Origin: Bos javanicus
Taxonomy: Eukaryota; Chordata; Mammalia; Artiodactyla; Bovidae
NCBI RefSeq assembly: GCF_032452875.1
Contig: NC_083890.1
Coordinates: 42,654,483 to 42,718,482 of the forward strand
Direction: 5' to 3'
DNA length: 64,000 nucleotides
The position numbers and the translations under genes are program-made. Below, piece after piece: positions 55,457-64,000 of the stretch. Each line of letters opens with the position of its first letter. Position 1 is the first letter of the stretch. The notes under the pieces were generated by a model. That model was not told where the DNA came from. It searched no databases and saw only the letters and a program-made list of their open reading frames with translations.

Positions 55457-56633
55457 CACAGGACTCACAAGAGAAAAAGCAACTCTGAATGGAATTTTTG
55501 GATCCCTAGGTTCCGTCTTTTGAATGACGCCATATCTGCTCTGAATTGGTTTTCCACATGTTATTCTGCATCAGTGGCTGCAAATCAGTAACCTACAGGA
55601 GAAAGCCAGCCCTGAGATGTGTCTTGATTAGCGTGGGCACACTTGTTTCAGTTCCCGTGCATTTGAGAGCATCTAGATTGTGCCAGAAGTCTCCAGTCAT
55701 TTCTGTTAAGAGGCTTACAGATACTGTCAATACTATTACTATATTATGGGGACTGTGAGGAAGTCTATGCTAAGTGATGGAAAGGAGGAAGTGGCCGTTT
55801 TCCCTGGAAGGATCAAGAAAGAATTCATTAGGAGAGGATACTTGAATTGAACGTGGAAAGATAAGGCAGGGTTTGCCTGGAAGCAACAGTCTGAAGGACA
55901 TTGCATGAGAGAGCAGTGTTGTGGAAGGCAAATTTCAAAAAGATTCTAAAGAAAGGGGGAACGTCATATCTTAAAAAGTGGACATGGGGGCAGGGTTATG
56001 GATCGCTAATAGCGCCAAATATTTCAGAAAGAGAAAGTAAAATGTGCCCTGGAAAAATTCTGTTGGTGTTGTAATATAAAGTTCATCAATGACAACCTTT
56101 CTCTGAGCAAAGCAGGTTCCGTGGAGGCTGGGGATGGGCCAGAACAGTAGGATGTGGTGGTCAAAGATGGGAAGATGAAACACAGATAATTTTCTTATCA
56201 CAGAAGTGAGGGATGGTTAAGTTGGTCTGAGGGTTGTGTCTGCTGAGCAGGACTCATGTAAGGGTAGGGGGTGAAGGATGGACGTCAAAGGACGTGAGAG
56301 ACACCTGGAGCTGTAGACTCTAGATCCTACACTGGGCAGGAAAGTGAGTGAAGCTATGAAGGGAACATTATGGCCTCAGGGAAAGCCTATTTTGAGGTCC
56401 ATATGTGGAAGTTTGTCCATGGTCAGACACACTTAAATCAAACTTGGAGGACCCTTAAAGTTCATTCACACCTATTGGGGTTCATTAGAACCAATCTGAG
56501 CAAAACAGAAGGAAAAATTCCATTTCCCAAGCAGGATGTGGTTCTCTGATTTTTTGAGTGATCAAAATGCAATCTCTTTAAGGCATGAACATCTTCCTAT
56601 TTCTATTATGGGAAGCCTTTGAAAGATATCCCT
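55457..56633. other. Unique interval, no gene recognised
   Basis: No repeat or gene that I can name. Confidence 0.4.
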
Positions 56634-56648
56634 GGGAGAGTGACGTTG

Positions 56649-56934
56649 CTGCTGCTGCTGCTGCTGCTGCTGCTAAGTCGCTTCACTCATGTCCAACTCT
56701 GTGCAACCCCATAGACGGCAGCCCACCAGGCTCCCCGTCCCTGGGATTCTCCAGGCAAGAACACTGGAGTGGGTTGCCATTTCCGTCTCCAGCGTGTGAA
56801 AGTGAAAAGTGAAATTGAAGTCGCTCAGTCGTGAACGACTCTTAGCAACCCCATGGACTGCAGCCTACCAGGCTCCTCCATCCATGGGATTTTCCAGGCA
56901 AGAGTACTGGAGTGGGGTGCCATCGCCTTCTCTG
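56649..56934 (-). mobile_element. Bov-A2 dimeric SINE with (GCT)9 and 15-bp TSD
   Basis: Antisense dimer starting with nine GCT units (56648-56674). TSD gggagagtgacgttg (56634-56648) and gggagagtgatgttg (56935-56949); the single difference is a CpG transition. Confidence 0.94.
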
Positions 56935-56949
56935 GGGAGAGTGATGTTG

Positions 56950-57368
56950 GAACATCGTAATTCATAAACTAACATCACCTGTAAGCTCAGCATGAGCTGA
57001 AACTTGGGGTCCAGTTTCCTCTGGTTTCACTCACGCCTGTGTGGGGCTGTGGTCCCCACCTGGGATTTTTCAGGTACATTGTGCCCCCGATACCTCCAGG
57101 CTCCCTGGCTACACCTGCCTGTCCCTCACAGCCTCTCCTATGGACCTGGGGACAGTTGTCCCAGATTCCTTGCCTGGGTAATGTCCCCCAGATTCCTCAT
57201 GACTGTAAAGTCACGTGTGGCCAAGGTAAGGTTCTGCCCGCCACGCTGTCACGGGGGCTCTGAAGTCGAGTCCCTCAGGGAGACGTCCCCCTGCCTCCAG
57301 ACCCCTCTCTTCAGGAGTTCAGATAAGTCTGGTGTCAGACTCAGTCTGCTCCTCCCGTATTTCCCCCT
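56950..57368. other. Unique interval, no gene recognised
   Basis: No repeat or gene that I can name. Confidence 0.35.
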
Positions 57369-57380
57369 CTTTCCACAGAT

Positions 57381-57586
57381 TGTTGTTATTTAGTTGCTCA
57401 GTCGCATCTGACTGTGACCCCAAGGACTGTGGCCCACCAGACTCCTCTGTCCATGGGATTTCCCAGGCAAGAATGCTGGAGCGGTTGCTACTTCCTTCTC
57501 AGGGGATCTCCCTGACTCAGGGATCAAACCCATGTCTCCTGCAATGGCACTCCGATTCTTTGCCACTGAGCCACCAGGGAAGCCCC
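57381..57586 (-). mobile_element. Bov-tA SINE with 12-bp TSD
   Basis: Antisense copy (tgttgttatttagttgctca to gccaccagggaagcccc). Perfect TSD ctttccacagat at 57369-57380 and 57587-57598. Confidence 0.93.
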
Positions 57587-57599
57587 CTTTCCACAGATG

Positions 57600-57990
57600 C
57601 CCATGTACAAAGCCTCCTCCTCATGGCTTTCCCTACCCTCAGGACACTCTAACAAACAGACACCACAGTCTCACAGCATTCCAGGCTTATCCAGAAACCT
57701 CTGCTAAATTCCTAGAGAAAGTACTTTGGCTGAGCCTGTAGGGCCTTTGAGGTTGGCCATGCCCTGCTCCAGCAGCAAATCCCCTTTATGGGAAATTCCA
57801 GCAGGTGTGGGTATTTTTCCAAGTATTTTTCCTTTTCACATCTCAGGATTTTAATTTGGTTATCCTCAAATGTTCTGGTCGTCTTTGATAAAATCAATCA
57901 GAAAAGGGAACTGGGGACAGGGAAGGGCATAGACAGGTAAGTAATAAGCAGGGGTGAGAGAGGATTTTGTCACCTGTATTTTGTATTCAT
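57600..57990. other. Unique interval, no gene recognised
   Basis: No repeat or gene that I can name. Confidence 0.35.
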
Positions 57991-57994
57991 CTGC

Positions 57995-58340
57995 TGAAGT
58001 CACCAAAACAAAATACCACAGATGTGGGGGCTTACGCTACAGAAATTTATTTCCTCACAGTTCTGGGGGCCAAAAGTCTGGGGTCAGGGCTGATTTCTGC
58101 TGAGGCCTTTCTCCATGACTTGTAGATGACTGTCTTTTCCCTGCATCTTTGCGTGGTCTTCCCTCTCTGTGTCTGTATTCTAATCTATTCCTATAAGGAT
58201 ACCAGTCAAGTAGGATTAAGGCCCACCCATATGGCCTCATTTTACCTTAAGACTCTATTTCCAAATATAATTACATGCTGAAGTACTGGGCATAGGACTT
58301 GAACATATTTGAAGGGGTCACAATTTAGCCCATAATATTG
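57995..58340 (-). mobile_element. MaLR-type LTR, antisense
   Basis: aacaaaataccacagatgtg, ctacagaaatttatttcctc, acagttctgggggccaaaag, tcctataaggataccagtca, taaggcccacccatatggcc and atttagcccataata: a clear antisense MaLR LTR, near full length. Confidence 0.82.
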
Positions 58341-58344
58341 GCAC

Positions 58345-59310
58345 TGGGGAAAACCACGGAAGGCGAGGGCGGTGAAGCAGGGCCTTCACATGAGACCCCG
58401 AGGTCTACTGGGCAGAAGGACCCTCCATGGGTCGGTGGCTGGCAGAGCGTGGTGAAATGTCTGCATTCCTCCTCCGTGGCCAAGTGCCAGTTCATCATGG
58501 GCAGAAGAGAAGGTTTATAACTCCAGGTTCAAAGGAGGGGTTTGGAAAACGCTCTGTGGAATCACGAGCATTTATTAATTAAAGGCTTCCCAAAGATCTC
58601 TCCACCTTGATCAAACAGATGACTCTCTTTGGGACCACAGTGAGCCCTGAGGGACAGGAACTGTCTGGTGAACATCACAACCTTTAGGCTTAAGATCCAA
58701 AAGACAAAGTATTTGGCCAGATACAGAACAAAAGCCCCTTTCATGGTGATAGCATCATTGGAACTCAGTGACATAAAGATTTTGAAGGGTTTGGAGTGAG
58801 AGAGGAAGTGTGAATGAGAATTTGAAAATGGTGCTTGGACTATATTCTCATTTAAGGACTGAAAATACCAAATATAACTTTATGATTTATTGTGCTATCT
58901 TTATCACTTTATTTTACTTAAAAAATTGTGTAAGGTTTTAATAAGTTCACTTGAAATCTTGGTGCCCAAACTCTAAACACTCTTTTCTTTATGAAGACCT
59001 TAGTTCCAAAATGGCCCATACTTGTTTGTAATCATAGCTGGGAAAGGGCTCTGTGGCATATTTTGAGATCTAAACCCAAGATACAGTCTTAGGGATGAGG
59101 GAGTCACAGGCCTGAGATATATGGTCTCTTTCCTGGTTTATGGCTCAGCCCTTCAGATACATATATTTCATTTTAATTTTAAGATCAATGTAAAAATGTC
59201 TTTCATGCACATTGAGTACTTTGAAGGGGTAGACTACATTATTACTATTAGTAGTAGTGAAACATTAGTAATAAATGCACTTATCACGGCCTGATGCACC
59301 AACCCAGTGT
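58345..59310. other. Unique interval, no gene recognised
   Basis: No repeat or gene that I can name. Confidence 0.4.
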
Positions 59311-59311
59311 T

Positions 59312-59500
59312 CACTCATCACTCATTCACTCAATACGTTTTTATTAAGTACCTTCTATGTACTAAGTCTTGTATCCTCAGCTCTGACCACAAGGGACAGG
59401 CCCCTCCCCTCAGGGATTTAAAGAGTGTTAAGTGCCAGGGTGACATAATAGGGAGGGCCTGGGGGGAGGTGACCGGGAGAGCAGGGTGAGAGTCGATGGA
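59312..59500 (-). repeat. Probable L2 3' fragment, antisense
   Basis: tcactcattcactcaatacg, tattaagtaccttctatgta, ctaagtcttgtatcctcagc and ccctcccctcagggatttaa follow antisense L2 order. Confidence 0.55.
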
Positions 59501-59935
59501 GAGAAAGCAGAGCCAGAATGTCTCTGGGGAAGCCCCAGAGTGATTTAATGCATCGGAGTGAGAGGTCCCAATTCACATTCTAAAGCGGTCATCTGGACAG
59601 CTGTGCTCACAGGTCAGTGCTGAGCAGAGAGAGCACTGAGAGAGGAGGCTGTAGCCATGCAGGTGAGAGGTGATGACATTGGAAATGGAGTGGTGGTGGT
59701 GGTGGGGGTGGGTTTGAGGAGGGGACGTCCGAGAGAGGAGACTGGGAGTGGTGCCAACATGAGACCACTGCTCATCAGGAAGGACTCCCCTAAAGGCAGT
59801 GGGCTTACCCTTAATGGGTAAAGTTCAGTTCAGGCATTGAGGGACCTCCTCACAGTCAGGGCTTATGTTCTGAAAAGGATTCTAGAAGGAAAACGGACAC
59901 ATCTTCCCATGAGGGCACCAGGAAGGGCGCTATAA

Positions 59936-60530
59936 GCCAGGCTCCAAAATCACTGCAGATGGTGACTGCAGCCATGAAATTAAGACGCTTACTCCTTGGA
60001 AGGAAAGTTATGAGCAACCTAGATAGCATATTCAAAAGCAGAGATATTACTTTGCCAAAAAGGTCCATCTAGTCAAGGCTATGGTTTTTCCAGTGGTCAC
60101 ATATGGATGTGAGAGCTGGACTGTGAAGAAAGCTGAGCACCGAAGAATTGATGCTTTTGAACTGTGGTGTTGGAGAAGACTTTTGAGAGTCTCTTGGACT
60201 GCAAGGAGATCCAACCAGTCCATTCTGAAGGAGATCAGCCCTGGGATTTCTTTGGAGGGAATGATGCTGAAGCTGAAACTCCAGTACTTTGGCCACCTCA
60301 TGCGAAGAGTTGACTCATTGGAAAAGACTCTGATGCTGAGAGAGACTGGGGGCAAGGGGAGAAGGGGACGACAGAGGATGAGATGGCTGGATGGCATCAC
60401 TGACTTGATGGACATGAGTCTGAGTGAACTCCGGGAGTTGGTGATGGACAGGGAGGCCTGGCGTGCTGCAATTTATGGGGCTGCAAAGAGTAGGACACAA
60501 CTGAGCAACTGAGCTGAACTGAACTGAGGT
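59936..60530 (+). mobile_element. BovB 3' fragment with open frame
   Basis: Sense copy from caggctccaaaatcactgca to the ctgagctgaactgaactgag tail. The frame 60081-60512 (143 codons) reads the whole BovB C-terminal block, from MVFPVVTYGCESWTVKKAEH to the stop, without interruption. Confidence 0.92.
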
Positions 60531-60681
60531 GGACTGAGGGCCACCCTGTGTGGGTGCAGGAGTTGAAATGGAAAGCCTGAAGTTGTCCCTGGCATTGATC
60601 CCAACCTGAGGGTGTTTCACGTGTACACTAGCCGAGTTTCCTTCTCCTCCCAATGCCTTAATGGAAGCTATTAGCCATTGG

Positions 60682-60813
60682 CTGCTGCTTCTGTAAGTTG
60701 CTTCAGTCGTGTCCGACTCTGTGCGATCCCATAGACGGCAGCCCACCAGGCTCCCCGTCCCTGGGATTCTTCAGGCAAGAACACTGGAGTGGGTTGCCAT
60801 TTCCTTCTCCACC
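60682..60813 (-). mobile_element. Single-monomer Bov-A SINE with 11-bp TSD
   Basis: Antisense single monomer (ctgctgcttctgtaagttgc to ccatttccttctcca). TSD ttagccattgg (60671-60681) and ttagcccttgg (60814-60824), one mismatch. Confidence 0.9.
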
Positions 60814-60825
60814 TTAGCCCTTGGA

Positions 60826-61210
60826 GGCCACTTGTATTTACATTTATACAGTTAAATGTAAAATTCAGTTCTTTAGTCGTGCGAGACACATCTCACACCC
60901 TTGATTGCCACATGTAGGTAATGGCTCCCTCATTGGTTAGTGTGGCTGCAGAACATTTCCATCATCACAGAAAGTTATGTTGGGCCATCTAGCTATAGAA
61001 GGCCCACTGTCGTGGATGAAATTCCTCTGGGAAAAATCTCATTTCTCTGTGTGCTCAGTTGGTATAAAATGAGGCAATCAATACCAGGATATTTTGCTCC
61101 ATCGTGTTTGTTTGTTTTTTTTTTTTAGTTACTCATGAAATGAAAATGAAACTGTTAATGCCAGCTCCATCTTGCTAGATCTCTGTTGCTTATTCTTTCA
61201 TTTTGGGGGC
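60826..61210. other. Unique interval with poly-T run
   Basis: A T run lies at about 61117-61127; no gene recognised. Confidence 0.35.
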
Positions 61211-61211
61211 T

Positions 61212-61572
61212 GATATGGTCTGAATGTTTGTGTCCTTCCCAAATTCATATGTTGGAATCCTAACCCCTAAGGTGATGGTGGTAAGAAGTAGGGGCTTAAG
61301 AAGGTGATTAGGTATGATGGTAGAGCCCTCTTGAGCGGGATTAGTGCCTTTATGAAAGAGACTCCAGAGAGCAGCCTCACTACTTCCACTGTACAAGGAC
61401 ACAGCAAAAAACGGCCATCTATGAACCAGGAAGTAGGTGCTCCCCAGGCACCAAGTCTGCCAGTGCCTGATTTTGAACTTCCCACCCTCCAGAACTGTGA
61501 GAAATGAATGTCTGTTGTTTATAAGCCACCTAATCTGTGGTATTCTTGTTACTGCAGCCTGAATGGACTTGG
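61212..61572 (+). mobile_element. MST-type MaLR solo LTR
   Basis: gatatggtctgaatgtttgt, cccaaattcatatgttggaa, gggattagtgcctttatgaa, aacggccatctatgaaccag, ctccagaactgtgagaaatg, tgtctgttgtttataagcca and gcagcctgaatggactt: a near full-length MaLR LTR with no internal sequence on either side. Confidence 0.85.
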
Positions 61573-61574
61573 GG

Positions 61575-62620
61575 TGTCCTGCCTGCTCTCTTAGATCCAC
61601 CTTTGACCTTCCCTAGTGCTTGACTTGCCCTCATCTGGGGTCATCCTCATGGGATGTGGACCCCGGTCCTCTCTACCTTATGTCTCGCAGCCACAGTGAA
61701 CCCTATTCACTCCCAGGCCAAGTACCAACCTTTGACCCACCTGGGGCTTGGCCATGGGCCCTTCTGGCTAAGTTCAGCAGGCATATCTTCCAGAAGAGGC
61801 TGTGATCCAGGAAGCAGAGAGCCAGGACTGAGAGTCAGAATCACATGCTCTGTGCTCAGTCTCCAGAGAGACTAGCTGGGTTTCTTAAAGGTGCGTGTTG
61901 ATGCTCTCTTTGCAGGCACTGACCCATCAAAGACAGTGGCCGAGGAACAAGTGTCATTCTCTGGGCAGTGAAGGAGTTAGGGGCCTCAGAAGAGAAACAA
62001 TAAATTAAAGACAAAGTGCAAGAATGTCGTGCTCTCCCTGTACTTCAGAGAGCAGGTTTCATATATATTTCAACACCCGGCATGCTCAAGAATGGAACAG
62101 ACATGCACGTGCCTGCAAAACCAAAACACAGCTGGTAGGTCTAATTTTAGGTCCCTGAGCCTTGGCAGTGTCCCTCTCTCCAGTGAGCACTGTCTGATCT
62201 CCCAGCATCTATGCCAAGAGCTAGACTCAGCTGAGCTCCATGACAGTCCTGTGTGCAAGCAGAAAGGTGGGTGCTTCCCCAGGTTTCCCAGGAGGGGATG
62301 AGAGGACTTGCCTGCTGCTCAGGGGCGACCCATTAGGACCAGAGGATGGGGAGGTCCTGCTCGTTGGTTCCCTCCTGGGCCTCAACTTGTTTGGGGAACC
62401 TTGAACAGAAGCACTTTGAAAGGGGTCTTGGGAAGGAAAATACAATCACACAGGGTCATCTGGTGGCCTGAGTAGGGGCATTTAGGAATTGAATACCTAC
62501 CTGGAATAATGGTTCCATGGAACATTATTCTGCATCTTTCCAAGAATGATCACAGAAATGAGGGTCCTGGCTGACAGAAGCTTCTAGAAACCATGCTGCT
62601 TGGGTCTGAATCTGGTTCTA
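61575..62620. other. Unique interval, no gene recognised
   Basis: No repeat or gene that I can name. Confidence 0.4.
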
Positions 62621-62621
62621 G

Positions 62622-62795
62622 CCTCCTTGGTGGCTCTGACCGTAAAGAATCTGCCTGCACTGCAGGAGACCCATGTTCGATACCTGGGTCAGTAAGATCC
62701 AGTATTCTTGCCTAGAGAATTGCATGGACAGAGGGAGCCTGGCAGGCTAGAGCCCATGGGGTCACAAAGAGTCAGACATCGCCTAGTGACTGACT
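62622..62795 (+). mobile_element. Bov-tA SINE with internal deletion
   Basis: Sense copy agcctccttggtggctctga to cgcctagtgactgactc. The usual block between agatcc and agtattcttgcc is missing. Confidence 0.86.
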
Positions 62796-62969
62796 CATAG
62801 TCTGCCATTTACTTGTTAGGTGACTTTGGCTGAGGGGTGAGGGAGAGGATGCATGTAAAGTTGGAATGGCGCCCGCACACAGCACGCACTTTGTAGTTGT
62901 TAGCTATTATAATTGGCTGATTATTTTGGTCTGGGGTAGTTAGAATTAATAATATAACAAGCCAGCAGA

Positions 62970-63240
62970 AGGCAAAATGCGTCTGCCTGGACTCAAAGCC
63001 GAGTTCTACCACTAACCAGCTCTGTGAACTTGGGCAAGTTAGTTAAGTTCTTTGTGTCTCAGCATTTTCATGGATAAAATGAAGTTAATAATATGGACAT
63101 ATTAATAGCATCTTTTCCAGATGATAGTTGTGAGGATTAAAGGAGCTCTTACATGGGAAACACTCGGAAGAATACCTGGTGTTACAGAGTAAGAACTTGA
63201 GAGGAGCCAGCTGCTATTATTATCATGATTATTGTTATTG
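62970..63240 (+). repeat. MIR SINE
   Basis: gagttctaccactaaccagc, tctgtgaacttgggcaagtt, tgtgtctcagcattttcatg and gttgtgaggattaaaggagc in sense order. A (tta/att)-rich tail is at 63213-63245. A second, shorter MIR-like piece may precede it at 62797-62925. Confidence 0.82.
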
Positions 63241-63244
63241 CTAT

Positions 63245-63625
63245 TATCACTGTATGATTATTGTTCGGCTTCTCACCTTTCAAAGGCAAGGAATGCAGGA
63301 AAGTTCACTGAAGGCTGAGATGAGACCAGACCTCATTTACTGTAGCTTTGAAGGATCAAAGTAGGATCTTAAGGCACCATTTCAGTTAACCAGCAAATAT
63401 CTTTAGAACATGTACAATGTGTCCAGAACTGGCCGTTATTGTAAACATCCGATGGCATCATGCTGGCGAATTCCTTGGTCATGACGGCTCAGACATTGCT
63501 GCCAACACAGAGGTCAGTCTGGGCCTGTCTGGTCCGGTAAGCCAGGCGTTCCCAAGGCTGCAAGTATCGTGGCGTCTCTAAAACATTGCCAAGTCTCAAG
63601 GCCAGGAGGAAGACCTTGAGCCTGT
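63245..63625. other. Unique interval, no gene recognised
   Basis: No repeat or gene that I can name. Confidence 0.35.
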
Positions 63626-63640
63626 CTAAAGACTGAGGAG

Positions 63641-63818
63641 TGAGAGTCACTCAGTCATGTCTGACTCTTTGTAACCCCATGGACTGTATGTTCCATGGAA
63701 TTCTCAAGGCCAGAATACTGGAATGGGTAGCCTTTCCCTTGTCCAGGGGATCTTCCCAATACAGGGATCGAACCCAGGTCTCCCGCATTGTAGGCGAATT
63801 CTTTACCAGCTGAGCCAC
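63641..63818 (-). mobile_element. Bov-tA SINE with near-perfect TSD
   Basis: Antisense copy (agtcactcagtcatgtctga to ttctttaccagctgagccac). Flanked by aaagactgaggag (63628-63640) and aaagctgaggag (63819-63830), differing by one base loss. Confidence 0.88.
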
Positions 63819-64000
63819 AAAGCTGAGGAGGCAGTTCATCAGTCAGGACATCTTTTGTAAGTCAGCCATCTTCACTTTGGCTCCGTGAAGAAGTGAAAAC
63901 CAAAACTGTGTGTGTGGACTCTCTGAGGGGTCCTTGTCTGCCTCTGGCTGCTCTGTCCCAAGAGCATGCCTTCCTTCTTCTCCTTTCTCTGGGGTCCGTG

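Noticed and set aside
1..64000. CRISPR array, bacterial operon or phage-like system
   Set aside because: The repeats are dispersed mammalian retroelements. There are no regularly spaced direct repeats or prokaryotic gene organisation.

Overview
The window is ruminant (bovid-type) genomic DNA. This rests on its repeats: many copies of the BovB/ART2A retrotransposon, dimeric Bov-A2 SINEs, tRNA-Glu-derived Bov-tA SINEs, two CHR-type SINEs and the 3' end of a ruminant L1. These sit on an older mammalian layer of MIR, L1M-type LINE, MaLR LTR and MER5-type DNA transposon fragments. Cattle is the most likely source, but the sequence alone does not exclude another pecoran. I found no host protein-coding gene, tRNA or rRNA, so the window is intergenic or deep intronic.

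The main gene-derived feature is a processed pseudogene of TUSC2 (FUS1) at about 3668-5486. It keeps recognisable coding blocks, a long 3' UTR and the AATAAA signal, but it has an early stop, deletions and a Bov-A2 inserted in its 3' UTR. The longest coding relics are BovB reverse transcriptase. A 2.2-kb copy at 38619-40811 is flanked by a perfect 11-bp target-site duplication (TSD). A shorter antisense copy at 28579-29405 still has an open frame to the native C-terminus, with its YADD motif.

Layout: 1-3.1 kb, truncated BovB/ART2A, a MIR and unique AT-rich sequence. 3.1-5.5 kb, two Bov-tA and the TUSC2 retrocopy. 7-14.5 kb, BovB/ART2A fragments, a nested L1 block and two adjacent Bov-tA. 15.5-16.2 kb, an inverted BovB pair. 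17.5-24.2 kb, old L1M, MIR, MaLR and MER5 fragments, several split by younger SINEs. 26.9-28.3 kb, a repeat-free CpG-rich interval. 28.3-35.8 kb, MaLR, BovB and many SINEs. 38.6-43.8 kb, the best BovB and several nested SINE chains. 45-47.6 kb, repeat-poor unique sequence. 47.6-64 kb, further nested repeats, a G-rich tract, and MLT1/MST-like LTRs.

The relationships here are stratigraphic rather than operonic. BovB is regarded as supplying the machinery for Bov-type SINEs that share its 3' end. Pairs of TSDs let many insertions be ordered. The points most worth checking are the CpG-rich island, the TUSC2 retrocopy, the BovB copy with the altered catalytic box, and the site at 41.06-41.59 kb that received two SINEs in succession.
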